64,000 bases of DNA, from assembly GCF_030143245.1 (NCBI RefSeq), contig NZ_JARJNS010000002.1, positions 124,001 through 188,000 on the forward strand, in the 5' to 3' direction. Below the pieces are notes generated by a model. The model did not search any database. It was not told where the DNA came from and was given only the letters and a program-made list of their open reading frames with translations. The DNA is from Rhabdaerophilum sp. SD176. GTDB lineage: Bacteria > Pseudomonadota > Alphaproteobacteria > Rhizobiales > Beijerinckiaceae. Both the position numbers and the translations under genes were made by a program. Positions 50,001-59,722 of the stretch are shown in pieces; position 1 is the stretch's first letter; each line of letters begins with the position of its first letter.

Positions 50001-50540
50001 ATGGCGGAGCAGGGCTCGAAAGAACCGACGGTCATCAAGAAATACGCGAACCGGCGCCTCTATCATACGGGCACCAGCTCGTATGTGACGCTGGAGGACC
50101 TGGCGCTTATGGTCCGCCAGGGCGAGGAATTCCAGGTGACCGATGCGAAGACGGGCGAGGACATCACCCGCTCCGTACTGACGCAGATCATCTTCGAGCA
50201 GGAGAACAAGGGCCAGTTCCTGCTGCCCATCGCGTTCCTGCGCCAGCTGATCCAGTTCTACGGCGACAACATGCAGGCCTTGGTGCCACGCTATCTCGAA
50301 TTCTCCCTCGGCCAGTTCATGGCCGACCAGCAGAAGCTGCGTGAGCAATTCGCCAAGGGCTTCGGCACCAATGCCTTCACGGCCAGTGCGTTCGGCCAGA
50401 ACCCCATGGCCGCGGCCATGGAGGAGCAGGTACGCAACAACATGGCGATTTTCCAGGAGGCCATGCGGGCCTTCACGCCCTTCGCCGCCGGCAAGCCCGG
50501 TGAGGCGGAGGCCGACCCGGCCCGCAAGAAGGGCAAGTAA
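50001..50540 (+). CDS. phaR: Polyhydroxyalkanoate synthesis repressor PhaR
   Basis: ATG 50001 gives 179 residues. The N-terminal PHB accumulation domain begins VIKKYANRRLYHTGTSSYVTL, the conserved DNA-binding region, and the PHB_acc repeat includes FYGDNMQALVPRYLEFSLGQF. PhaR binds PHB granules and represses phasin and other phb promoters when PHB is absent. It is divergent from phbA across 213 bases. The C-terminus is Lys-rich. Confidence 0.94.
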   Translation: MAEQGSKEPTVIKKYANRRLYHTGTSSYVTLEDLALMVRQGEEFQVTDAKTGEDITRSVLTQIIFEQENKGQFLLPIAFLRQLIQFYGDNMQALVPRYLEFSLGQFMADQQKLREQFAKGFGTNAFTASAFGQNPMAAAMEEQVRNNMAIFQEAMRAFTPFAAGKPGEAEADPARKKGK

Positions 50541-50662
50541 GGCGTTCGCGCGGCCCTGTTGATCGCGCCCGGCGCCCCGAACCCGGCCTCGGGCTGCCCT
50601 CTCCACCAGGGGGAAAGGCGGCGGCGCGAATCAATGGCGGCTGACGGGGCTGGCCCTCGCCT

Positions 50663-52459
50663 TCAGGCGAGGCGCCGCGCCGGCGCTTCGGTTTTCCGGG
50701 CGGGCATGCCATCCATCGCCGTGCCGAGGAAATCGCCCTGCAGGTATTCGACCCGCCAGGAGGTGAGCAGCGAGGCTGTCTCCTCGTCCTGCACCCATTC
50801 GGCGACCGTCTCGATCTTCAGGTGACGGGCGAGCTGCAGCAGGGTCTGCACAAAGAACCGGTCATCCGCCGAGCGGGCGAGATTCTTGATGAAGGTGCCG
50901 TCGATCTTGAGGATGTCGATCGGCAGCAGGCGCATGTTGCGGAACGAGGTATGGCCGGCACCGAAATCGTCGATGGCGACGCGGGCGCCGCATTCCTTGA
51001 TCCCCTCGATCAGGCTGCGTGCCGCATTGATATCCTCGATGAGCGAGGTCTCGGTGATCTCCACGATCAGGCGTTCGGCGACACTGCGATCCAGCGCGAT
51101 CTGTGCGCGGAAGGCGGCCATCCAGTCATGGTGGAGAGCGGTGTCGACCCCGACATTGAAGGTGAGGGTGATGTCCGGCCGCTCGCGCAGCGTCTCGATG
51201 GCGAGTTCCATCACGCGGTGGTCGACGAGATGCAGGAAGCCGAGCCGTTCCGCAACAGGCACGATCTGCGAGGCGCCCAGCCATTCGCCCTCGGGCGTGA
51301 CCATGCGCACGAGCGATTCGTACATCGCGATATCGCCGGTCTTCGAGGACACGATCGGCTGGAAGGCGAGGCGGATCCGGCGCTCGTTCAGCGCCGAGAG
51401 GACGAGATCGGTCGATTCGCGGTTGGTCGAGCGCTGCGAGGCAATATCGGGATTGCGGGAGAAGGCCACGAAGGTGGTGTCGCCGCGCTCGCCCGCATCG
51501 GTCAGGGCTTCCTCGCAGGCATGGAGGGCTTCCATCGTCGTCTTCGCTTCCAGCGGAACGGCGACGCCGCCGATATGGACCGAGACCGAAATCGATCCGG
51601 CGCTGGTCTCGATCGGCTGCGAGCGGATGCCCGAGGCGAGGCGGTTGGCCACGAAATCCATGTGTTCGGCCAGGCTGGGCGCGAGGATCAGCCCGATCTT
51701 GTTGGTGGCGTAGCGGCCGAGCGTATCGCGGCGGCGGATCATGCCGCGCAGGCGCCGGACGATCGCAGCGATGACTTCGTCACCGACCTGGTAGCCATAT
51801 TGCCGGTTCAGCTGGGCAAGGTCGTTGATGGCCACCATCAACAGCACGAGGCCGCGCGTATCCTTCGCGGTGCCGTCGATCGCATGGGCGAGGGCGTTGC
51901 AGAAATCGGCGCGGGTGAGGGCGCCGGTCGCGGGGTCGTAATGGCGTTTGGTCACCAGCGCCATCTCCTCGGCGGTCGGCGCGAGGATGCGCCGGCAGAC
52001 GCCGTGGACGAGGCGGGGCCGTCCGGCTTCGTTCGCGAACCAGCGGCCGCTATCCTCGATCCAGAACCGGGTGCCCGGCGCGGGGTTCACAAGGTAGCGG
52101 GCGGAGAAATTGACGCCTGTGCCGGGGTCGCGGCCTTCGCTCTCGAAGATCTCGGCATGGCGGGAGGCGGGGCTCGCCTGGTCGACCAGCGTTGCGAAGA
52201 CGGTGCCGGTGCTGAGTGGCGCGAGATCCCGGACACCGAAGATCCGCGCCGCATCGACGCTCCAGGTCACGTGGTCGGTCTCGATATTCCAGGAATAGGT
52301 CGCCTCGCCGAGATCGGTACCGGCATGGGCCACATCGAAGCCGCCGGTGGCGGCCTCCGGTGACAGTTCCGCGGCTGGGTCGGCGGGATCCGGCCGAAGG
52401 CCATTCTGCGTGTTCATGTGCCGGTCCGGCCCCTGCTCAATCCCGATATCGCGCAGCAT
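50663..52459 (-). CDS. PAS - degenerate GGDEF - EAL protein
   Basis: I start at ATG 52459 (598 residues); ATG 52417 is also possible. A PAS-like domain covers about residues 45-160 (YSWNIETDHVTWS). A GGDEF domain follows from about 175 (DPATGALTRADF), but its active site is ATNKI (251-255) while the upstream inhibitory RxxD (242-245) is kept. The EAL domain has ESL at 381-383, N435, E470, D497-D498, K518, E554 and Q574, so the metal and catalytic residues appear present. It probably hydrolyses cyclic di-GMP under control of the two N-terminal domains. No membrane helix. Confidence 0.88.
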   Translation of the reverse strand: MLRDIGIEQGPDRHMNTQNGLRPDPADPAAELSPEAATGGFDVAHAGTDLGEATYSWNIETDHVTWSVDAARIFGVRDLAPLSTGTVFATLVDQASPASRHAEIFESEGRDPGTGVNFSARYLVNPAPGTRFWIEDSGRWFANEAGRPRLVHGVCRRILAPTAEEMALVTKRHYDPATGALTRADFCNALAHAIDGTAKDTRGLVLLMVAINDLAQLNRQYGYQVGDEVIAAIVRRLRGMIRRRDTLGRYATNKIGLILAPSLAEHMDFVANRLASGIRSQPIETSAGSISVSVHIGGVAVPLEAKTTMEALHACEEALTDAGERGDTTFVAFSRNPDIASQRSTNRESTDLVLSALNERRIRLAFQPIVSSKTGDIAMYESLVRMVTPEGEWLGASQIVPVAERLGFLHLVDHRVMELAIETLRERPDITLTFNVGVDTALHHDWMAAFRAQIALDRSVAERLIVEITETSLIEDINAARSLIEGIKECGARVAIDDFGAGHTSFRNMRLLPIDILKIDGTFIKNLARSADDRFFVQTLLQLARHLKIETVAEWVQDEETASLLTSWRVEYLQGDFLGTAMDGMPARKTEAPARRLA

Positions 52460-52564
52460 GGCCGTCAACGGGCCGGAACCGCAGCGATGGAACTATGCCG
52501 ACCAAGGGTAAAGGTTTGGCTAAGCCGGGCGCGTCGCTGGCATGGCCCTTGCCGGTGTTGGGGC

Positions 52565-52861
52565 ATGAGCACGATCAAAGCCCTCGTTCCGTATCATTCT
52601 GAAACATTCGGCCGCCAGAGCGGGCAGAACCCGTCCCGCGATGGCCAGGGGCAGGCGCCGCGCCAGCCCCGTGCCCCGCGCGAGGAAAGGCGCCAGCCGG
52701 CCTTCCTTGTCCAGATGCTGGTCGGCGGCGATGCCGACCTGCGCAAGGCGCTCGGCCGGCGCGATCTCGCCGAGCAGCGGCTGAACGCCTATGGCTCCGC
52801 GCTGGCGAGCCGGCCCTCGGCGCGGCCGCTCTCGTTCCTGCGGCTCGTCGAGACCGTCTGA
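52565..52861 (+). CDS. Hypothetical protein
   Basis: A 98-residue frame begins MSTIKALVPYHSETFGRQSG and continues through a Gln/Arg/Pro-rich stretch (residues 20-45) to a hydrophobic FLVQMLVGGDADLRKALGRR segment and a helical tail. No family is recognised. It is divergent from the EAL gene and ends 38 bases before the rpmF terminator. Codon and composition pattern look coding but support is limited; the ribosome binding site is weak. Confidence 0.45.
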   Translation: MSTIKALVPYHSETFGRQSGQNPSRDGQGQAPRQPRAPREERRQPAFLVQMLVGGDADLRKALGRRDLAEQRLNAYGSALASRPSARPLSFLRLVETV

Positions 52862-52898
52862 ACGGGCCGGCCGGGACCCTGCCGGGCACACGAAAAGA

Positions 52899-52922
52899 CC
52901 CGCAGCGAGCAAACGCTGCGGG
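52899..52922 (-). terminator. Intrinsic terminator of rpmF
   Basis: CCCGCAGCG (52899-52907), AGCAAA, CGCTGCGGG (52914-52922) form a perfect 9-bp stem. On the minus strand it is followed by TCTTTTCG, a T tract, as expected 46 bases after the rpmF stop. Confidence 0.85.
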
Positions 52923-52968
52923 CTGGATTTCGAAAACGCCGCGTCACGACCCCTTGCGGGGCGGAACG

Positions 52969-53154
52969 TCAGGCCTGGGTCTTCGGAGTCAGAACCTGGC
53001 GGCCGCGATACATGCCGGTCTTCAGGTCGATGTGATGCGGGCGGCGAAGTTCGCCGGAATTCTTGTCCTCGATATAGCTCGGGGCGCTCAGCGCATCGGC
53101 CGACCGGCGGTGGCCCTGCTTCATGCGCGAGACTTTCTTTTTCGGAACAGCCAT
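52969..53154 (-). CDS. rpmF: 50S ribosomal protein L32
   Basis: The 61-residue protein has the L32 N-terminus [20 protein letters not shown] and the segment [16 protein letters not shown]. It lacks the zinc-binding CxxC pairs of C-plus L32 forms, as usual in alphaproteobacteria. A clean terminator lies downstream. The gene is divergent from ispA across 195 bases. Confidence 0.96.
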   Translation of the reverse strand: MAVPKKKVSRMKQGHRRSADALSAPSYIEDKNSGELRRPHHIDLKTGMYRGRQVLTPKTQA

Positions 53155-53349
53155 TTTCTCAACTCCTGCGGATGTCCGCTTGGCGGACCTGCCAGATTTT
53201 CGATCCGGGATAATCGTGAAGCGCGGTCCATAATCGCTTTCGACGGGAAAAGCCAGCCCAAAACGTCATGCTTGTTGCCGTGGCGGATTCGCGCTTAATC
53301 GGAACGGGGCCGGATCCGCCCGGAATGTCTCGCCAGCCGGAAGTATCGC

Positions 53350-54279
53350 ATGACCGAAACCGACGCCATCCTCTCCGCCCTTGCCGGCCGGCTCGACAGC
53401 CATGCCCGCGCGGTCGATGCCTGCCTTGCCGGCTGGCTTGACCGGCCGGGCCGGCCGCCGCGCCTGGTCGCGGCGATGCGCCATGCCGCCTTTGCCGGCG
53501 GCAAGCGGATGCGGCCCTATCTGGTGCTGGAATCGGCCCGGCTCTTCGGCGTGACCGGCGAGGCCCCGCTGCAGGTCGCGGCCGCCCTGGAAGCGATTCA
53601 TTGCTATTCGCTGGTCCATGATGACCTGCCCTCGATGGACAATGACGACATGCGCCGTGGCCAGCCGACGGTGCATCGCGCTTATGACGAGGCGACCGCG
53701 ATCCTTGTGGGGGATGGCCTGCTGACGCTGGCTTTCGAGATGGTCGCCTCGGACCATGTCGCCCTGCCGCCGGCGGTGAAGGTGGGCCTTGTCTCCGCCC
53801 TGGCCCGGGCTTCCGGCATTGACGGCATGGTCGGCGGGCAATTGCTCGATCTCGCGGCGGAAGGCCGGTTCGAGGCCGAGCCGAAGCCACTGGACCTTGC
53901 GGCGATCCGGCACCTTCAGGCGCTGAAGACCGGCGCGCTGATCCGATTCGCTGTCGAGGCCGGGGCGCTGATGGCGCCGGAGGCGACACCGCAGCAGCGT
54001 GACGCGCTGACCCGGTATGGCGAGGCTCTGGGCCTCGCCTTCCAGATCCGCGATGACCTTCTCGATGTCGAGGGTGATGCCGCCCTGGTGGGAAAGGCCG
54101 TCGCCAAGGATGCTGCCGCCGGCAAGGGCACCTTCGTCAGCCTGCTCGGCATCGAGGCGGCCCGGAGCGAGGTGGAGCGGGTCAGCGCCGGCGGCATCGC
54201 GGCTGTCGAGGCGGTATTCGGCGCGGTGGCGGAACCGCTGGTCGCGCTCATGGTGTTCAACCAGAACCGCCGTCATTGA
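53350..54279 (+). CDS. ispA: Farnesyl diphosphate synthase (short-chain prenyltransferase)
   Basis: The 309-residue protein has the first aspartate-rich motif DDLPSMDNDD at 91-100 and the second DDLLD near 238. The chain-length region (CYSLVHDDLPS) fits FPP synthase with Tyr/Ser just before the motif. It joins isopentenyl and dimethylallyl diphosphate to farnesyl diphosphate. ispG, an earlier enzyme of the same isoprenoid route, lies 4.2 kb further on. Confidence 0.93.
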   Translation: MTETDAILSALAGRLDSHARAVDACLAGWLDRPGRPPRLVAAMRHAAFAGGKRMRPYLVLESARLFGVTGEAPLQVAAALEAIHCYSLVHDDLPSMDNDDMRRGQPTVHRAYDEATAILVGDGLLTLAFEMVASDHVALPPAVKVGLVSALARASGIDGMVGGQLLDLAAEGRFEAEPKPLDLAAIRHLQALKTGALIRFAVEAGALMAPEATPQQRDALTRYGEALGLAFQIRDDLLDVEGDAALVGKAVAKDAAAGKGTFVSLLGIEAARSEVERVSAGGIAAVEAVFGAVAEPLVALMVFNQNRRH

Positions 54280-54400
54280 CAGATCTGCCGCCGCGCCGGT
54301 GCCATGCGCCTGACCCGGTGATGCCGGCCTCTTGCGCGCCGCGCTGTCTTCGGCGAAGGGAGAGCATGCCCGCTTCCGGGATTGCTTGCCGAGGTCTGCC

Positions 54401-55051
54401 ATGCCCCGCCCGCTTGATGGTCCGCGCCTGAAGCCGAAATCCGGCACGACGCGTTCGCTGGTCGTGTTCCTGCACGGCTATGGTGCGGACGGGAATGACC
54501 TGATCGATCTCGGCCAGAGCTGGGCCGATCTCCTGCCCGATACGGCCTTCGTCTCGCCGCATGCCCCCGAGCCCTGCGGCATGGCCCCGACCGGCCGGCA
54601 ATGGTGGCCGCTGACCATGCGCGATCCGTCCGAACGCTGGCGCGGCTGCCAGCAGGCCGGGCCCGATCTTGCGGCCTTCCTTGACCAGGAGCTTGCCCGG
54701 ACCGGGCTCGCGCCCAACCGGATGGCGTTGGTCGGGTTCAGCCAGGGCGCGATGATGGCGCTGCATGTCGGGCTGCGCCGCGCCGCGATGCCGGGGGCGA
54801 TCATCGGCTATTCCGGCCATCTCGTCGGACCGGAGCATCTCCAGGCCGAGGCCAAGGGCAAGCCGCCGATCCTGCTCGTCCATGGTGACCGGGACGAGAT
54901 CATCCCGGTCGATGCGCTGTTCGATGCGATGGACCAGCTCGGCAAGGCCGAGATTCCCTGCCAGTGGCATCTCTCCGTCGGCACCGCCCACGGGATCGAT
55001 GCCGGCGGCCTGCATCATGGCGGGCTCTTCCTCGCGCAGAACCTGCGCTGA
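54401..55051 (+). CDS. Phospholipase/carboxylesterase (YpfH/acyl-protein thioesterase type)
   Basis: From ATG 54401 the 216-residue alpha/beta hydrolase has VVFLHGYGADGNDLI near the start, nucleophile elbow GFSQGAMM, and catalytic Asp and His in HGDRDEIIP and GTAHGID. It is the carboxylesterase family 2 found widely in proteobacteria. Substrate unknown: short acyl esters or acyl-protein thioesters are possible. A frame extension upstream of 54401 is not family-like. The next gene is convergent after a 15-base gap. Confidence 0.88.
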   Translation: MPRPLDGPRLKPKSGTTRSLVVFLHGYGADGNDLIDLGQSWADLLPDTAFVSPHAPEPCGMAPTGRQWWPLTMRDPSERWRGCQQAGPDLAAFLDQELARTGLAPNRMALVGFSQGAMMALHVGLRRAAMPGAIIGYSGHLVGPEHLQAEAKGKPPILLVHGDRDEIIPVDALFDAMDQLGKAEIPCQWHLSVGTAHGIDAGGLHHGGLFLAQNLR

Positions 55052-55066
55052 GGCGGGGCGGCGGGC

Positions 55067-55876
55067 TCAGTAGCCCGAGCCCTTCCCGGCGGCAGGCAGG
55101 CCGAGCTTCGCCTTGGCCAGTTCCTGCCGGCCGGCGAGGCGCAGCAGGATCTGATCCTGCCCGATCGAGAGCAGGTGATACCCGCGCTGGGCGAGTTCGG
55201 CTGCCCGCGTGCCGTCCATGCAGAAGGCGCAGGCGAGCTTGCCGCGCGCTCGGGCCGAGGCCGCGACGCGGGTCAGTGCCTCGTCGACCAGCGGATGGGC
55301 GGCATCGACGGTTTCGCCACCGGTCAGGGTAATGGAAAGATCGGACGGGCCGACCAGTACGCCATCAATCCCCTCGACCGCGAGGATATCGTCGAGGGCG
55401 GCGAGCGCCTCCTTGGTCTCGATCATGGCGATGGCGAGCGTGAAGCCATTGGCGCCGTGCAGATGTTCGATCGGCGCGGTGCGGGTGAGGTTGGCCGCGC
55501 GGGCCGGCCCCCAGGAGCGGGCGCCCTTCGGCGGGTATTTCACATAGTCCACAAAGGCCTTCGCATCGGCCGTCGAATTGATCATCGGGGCGATGATGCC
55601 GGCGGCGCCCCAGTCAAGAAAGCGGGCCGCCTCGGCGAACTGGCCGACGCCGATCCGCACCATCGCGGCGGCGCCATGGGCATGGGCGGCGAGGATTCCG
55701 GCCTGGATCGACGAGAAATCATGGAAGCCGTGCTGCCAGTCGAGGACGGCGCAATCGAAGCCTTCGCGCAGAAGGGCCTCGATAATGGCGGGATCGCGCA
55801 TGCCGGACCAGGCGCAGAAGGAGGCAGGGCCGGCATGGAGGCGCCGGGCGAAGGAGAGGATCGGGTTGGCAGACAT
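55067..55876 (-). CDS. HpcH/HpaI aldolase family protein
   Basis: Starting at ATG 55876 (MSANPILSFARRLHAG) the protein has 269 residues. It is a class II pyruvate aldolase fold with VLDWQHGFHDF (metal/phosphate binding region; the common form is DxEH), a PMINSTADAKAFV segment, ALVGP-like GVLVGPSDLS, and IAMIETKEAL. Relatives cleave 4-hydroxy-2-oxoacids to pyruvate and an aldehyde. Substrate unknown. The DWQHG variant where many members have DxEH is worth noting. Confidence 0.85.
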   Translation of the reverse strand: MSANPILSFARRLHAGPASFCAWSGMRDPAIIEALLREGFDCAVLDWQHGFHDFSSIQAGILAAHAHGAAAMVRIGVGQFAEAARFLDWGAAGIIAPMINSTADAKAFVDYVKYPPKGARSWGPARAANLTRTAPIEHLHGANGFTLAIAMIETKEALAALDDILAVEGIDGVLVGPSDLSITLTGGETVDAAHPLVDEALTRVAASARARGKLACAFCMDGTRAAELAQRGYHLLSIGQDQILLRLAGRQELAKAKLGLPAAGKGSGY

Positions 55877-55951
55877 GACGGCGTCCAGGTTCGGTCGATC
55901 CGGGCGAGTGCAGGCGCGCTGGCCGTGATCGGGAAGGGAGGGCAGCAAAAA

Positions 55952-55975
55952 GGCGCCACCCGGGAGGGAGGCGCC
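55952..55975 (-). terminator. Terminator after the ATP synthase zeta-subunit gene
   Basis: On the minus strand GGCGCC (55975-55970) pairs with GGCGCC (55957-55952) around a 12-base loop, followed by TTTTTGC. It lies about 50 bases after the zeta-subunit stop and before the aldolase start. Confidence 0.6.
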
Positions 55976-56027
55976 CATCATGCCGAGATTTGAAATGCTG
56001 ACCAGCCCCAAAAGGCCGGTGGCGTCG

Positions 56028-56351
56028 TCAGGTGCCGGCCTGGATTTCCTCGATGGCCTTCGCCATCAGTTCGTCCATCGTGCGGCGGACGACGTGGTCC
56101 GATACATCGAGCTTCGCGGCATCGAGATCAGCGCGCACCTTGCGGAAGACATCGTCGTCGCCGGCTTCCTCGAAATCGGCCATGACCACGGTCTTGGCAT
56201 AGGCCTCGGCATCGGCGCCGTCCTTGCCGAGCTGCCCGGCGACCCAGAGGCCCAGCAGCTTGTTGCGGCGGGCAGCGGCCTTGAACTGGAGCTCCGCGTC
56301 ATGCGCGAACTTCTTCTCGGCGGCATCCTTGCGATTGTCGAATGTCGTCAT
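56028..56351 (-). CDS. ATPase inhibitor subunit zeta (DUF1476)
   Basis: ATG 56351 gives 107 residues: MTTFDNRKDAAEKKFAHDAE, then FKAAARRNKLLGLWVAGQLG and DVFRKVRADLDAAKLDVSDH. This is the DUF1476 family, whose Paracoccus member is the zeta subunit that blocks reverse rotation of F1F0-ATP synthase through its N-terminal segment. The atp operon is not in the window. A terminator follows. Confidence 0.92.
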   Translation of the reverse strand: MTTFDNRKDAAEKKFAHDAELQFKAAARRNKLLGLWVAGQLGKDGADAEAYAKTVVMADFEEAGDDDVFRKVRADLDAAKLDVSDHVVRRTMDELMAKAIEEIQAGT

Positions 56352-56488
56352 GTCAGGGTTTCTCTCGTTAGGCCAAAGGGACGCTGAGCCTCCGGTGCGG
56401 GGCACGCACGATCGGGCTGTGCTTGGGAATAGGGATCCGATGCCCGGAAATCAATGGTTGTTAAATCCGGTTATTCGGCGTCGCAACA

Positions 56489-56517
56489 TTGTAACCGCAG
56501 GCCGGATCGGCTAGGGT
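56489..56517 (+). promoter_or_regulatory. Candidate purC promoter
   Basis: TTGTAA (56489-56494) and TAGGGT (56512-56517) are separated by 17 bases, a plausible -35/-10 pair, about 100 bases before purC in a 264-bp divergent gap. Confidence 0.35.
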
Positions 56518-56615
56518 CCGGATCAGCCGGGGGCTTTACCGACGCGACGTTGCGCCAAAATCCCCCGAGCCATCGCCGTTGCCGGCGCTCATTCAGAAAA
56601 GGAGCCACGGCACCA

Positions 56616-57410
56616 ATGGATTTCATGAAACCACGGTACATCCCGATGAATCGTCGCCGTCGCATTTATGAGGGCAAGGCGAAGGTCCTCTTTGAAGGTC
56701 CGGAGCCGGGCACGCTGATCCAGCATTTCAAGGATGACGCGACCGCGTTCAATGCCAAGAAACACGAAGTGATCGATGGCAAGGGCGTGCTCAACAACCG
56801 CATCTCCGAGTACATCTTCAACCAGCTCAATGCGATCGGCGTGCCGACGCATTTCATCCGCCGGCTGAACATGCGCGAGCAGCTGATTCGCGAGGTCGAG
56901 ATCGTGCCGCTCGAGGTTGTGGTGCGCAATGTCGCCGCGGGCTCGCTGTCGCAGCGCCTCGGCATCGAGGAAGGCACGCAGTTGCCGCGCTCGATCATCG
57001 AATTCTACTACAAGAATGACAAGCTGAACGACCCGATGGTCTCGGAAGAGCACATCACCGCCTTCGGCTGGGCGACGCCGCAGGAAATCGACGACATCAT
57101 GGCGCTTGCCATCCGTGTCAATGACTTCCTGACCGGGTTGTTCCTCGGCGTCGGCATCCGCCTGGTCGACTTCAAGATGGAATGCGGCCGGCTCTACGAG
57201 GGCGACATGATGCGCATCGTCGTCGCCGACGAGATCTCGCCGGATTCGTGCCGGCTCTGGGACATCAAGTCAGCCGACAAGATGGACAAGGACCGGTTCC
57301 GCCGCGACATGGGCGGGCTGATCGAGGCCTATTCCGAAGTGGCGCGCCGCCTCGGCATCCTGACCGAGGGCGACAATCCGAAATCCTCCGGGCCGAAACT
57401 GGTGCAGTAA
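56616..57410 (+). CDS. purC: Phosphoribosylaminoimidazole-succinocarboxamide synthase
   Basis: The protein has the SAICAR synthase signature [20 protein letters not shown]-like start, [22 protein letters not shown] and FKMECGRL near the C-terminal half. It joins aspartate to CAIR in purine synthesis. ATG 56616 follows aaaaggag and gives 264 residues. ATG 56646 ([10 protein letters not shown]) gives 254, the more common rhizobial length, but has no ribosome site. A strong terminator separates it from purS-purQ. Confidence 0.95.
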   Translation: MDFMKPRYIPMNRRRRIYEGKAKVLFEGPEPGTLIQHFKDDATAFNAKKHEVIDGKGVLNNRISEYIFNQLNAIGVPTHFIRRLNMREQLIREVEIVPLEVVVRNVAAGSLSQRLGIEEGTQLPRSIIEFYYKNDKLNDPMVSEEHITAFGWATPQEIDDIMALAIRVNDFLTGLFLGVGIRLVDFKMECGRLYEGDMMRIVVADEISPDSCRLWDIKSADKMDKDRFRRDMGGLIEAYSEVARRLGILTEGDNPKSSGPKLVQ

Positions 57411-57450
57411 CCCCCGCTCCGGGTTGCTTCGCGCCGCACAAGCGATTAAT

Positions 57451-57480
57451 CGGGACGCCATCAGGCGTCCCGTTTTGTTT
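57451..57480 (+). terminator. Strong intrinsic terminator between purC and purS
   Basis: CGGGACGCC (57451-57459), ATCA, GGCGTCCCG (57464-57472) form a perfect 9-bp stem followed by TTTTGTTT. It lies 41 bases after purC and 41 bases before purS. Confidence 0.9.
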
Positions 57481-57520
57481 CCGGGCCGCCGCCGCGGAAA
57501 GTCTGCCAGACGAGGATGCC

Positions 57521-57763
57521 ATGAAAGCGCGCGTGACGGTGACCCTGAAGAACGGCGTTCTCGATCCGCAGGGCAAGGCGATCGAAGGCGCGCTGAAGAG
57601 CTTCGGCCTCGAGGGGATCGACAGCGTCCGCCAGGGCAAGGTGTTCGATATCGAAATCGCCACCCAGGACAGGAGCCGCGCCGAGGCCCTGCTCAAGCAG
57701 GCCTGCGAGAAGCTGCTCGCCAATCTCGTGGTCGAGAATTACACGGTCGAGGTGCTGGGGTAA
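57521..57763 (+). CDS. purS: Phosphoribosylformylglycinamidine synthase subunit PurS
   Basis: The 80-residue protein (MKARVTVTLKNGVLDPQGKA) matches PurS, the small structural subunit of the three-part FGAM synthase. It bridges PurQ and PurL. The stop TAA overlaps the purQ ATG (TAATG). purL is not in the window. Confidence 0.95.
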   Translation: MKARVTVTLKNGVLDPQGKAIEGALKSFGLEGIDSVRQGKVFDIEIATQDRSRAEALLKQACEKLLANLVVENYTVEVLG

Positions 57764-58446
57764 TGCGCGCCGCTGTCATCACCTTTCCCGGCACCAACCG
57801 CGATGGCGACATCGCCCGCGCGCTCCGGATGGCCGGGGCCGAGGTGATCCATAGCTGGCATGCCGACCATGACCTGCCGGCGGGCACCGATCTCGTCGTT
57901 TTGCCGGGCGGCTTCGCCTATGGCGATTACATGCGCACCGGTGCGATTGCCGCGCGCGCCAACATCATGGATGCGGTGCGGGCCCATGCGGCGCGTGGCG
58001 GCTATGTGCTCGGCGTCTGCAACGGGTTCCAGATCGCCTGCGAGGCGGGGCTGCTGCCGGGCGTGCTGATGCGCAATGCCGGGCTGAAATTCGTCTGCCG
58101 CATGCAGCATCTGCGGGTTGGCCGGGTCGATACCGCCTTCACGCGCCAGTATGCGGCCGGGCAGGTGATCAAGGTCTGCATCGCGCATGGCGAAGGTAAT
58201 TATGTCTGCGACGACGAAACCTTGATGCGGCTCGAAGCGGAGAATCGCATTGCCTTCCGCTATTGCGATGCCTCGGGTGATATCATGCGGGAGAATCCGA
58301 ATGGCTCCCGCCATGCGATTGCCGGCATCTATTCGGAGAATCTCCGCGTGCTCGGCATGATGCCGCATCCGGAAAACCTCGTGGAATCGCTTGTGGGTGG
58401 CACGGACGGGCAAGGCCTGTTCGCCAGCCTCGCCGTGGCGGGCTGA
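57763..58446 (+). CDS. purQ: Phosphoribosylformylglycinamidine synthase subunit PurQ
   Basis: The 227-residue class I glutamine amidotransferase has nucleophile Cys86 (LGVCNGFQ), the FPGTNRD start, GGFAYGDYMRTG, and the His-Glu pair in MPHPEN. It hydrolyses glutamine and delivers ammonia to PurL. The start overlaps purS. It converges with ispG with a gap of 7 bases. Confidence 0.96.
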   Translation: MRAAVITFPGTNRDGDIARALRMAGAEVIHSWHADHDLPAGTDLVVLPGGFAYGDYMRTGAIAARANIMDAVRAHAARGGYVLGVCNGFQIACEAGLLPGVLMRNAGLKFVCRMQHLRVGRVDTAFTRQYAAGQVIKVCIAHGEGNYVCDDETLMRLEAENRIAFRYCDASGDIMRENPNGSRHAIAGIYSENLRVLGMMPHPENLVESLVGGTDGQGLFASLAVAG

Positions 58447-58453
58447 GGCCGCC

Positions 58454-59718
<1,265 letters not shown>

Positions 59719-59722
<4 letters not shown>

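Noticed and set aside
50655-50672. CCTCGCC-TTCA-GGCGAGG hairpin over the stop of the EAL gene
   Set aside because: It has a 7-bp stem but no T tract on the minus strand and lies partly inside the coding sequence, so I do not call it a terminator.
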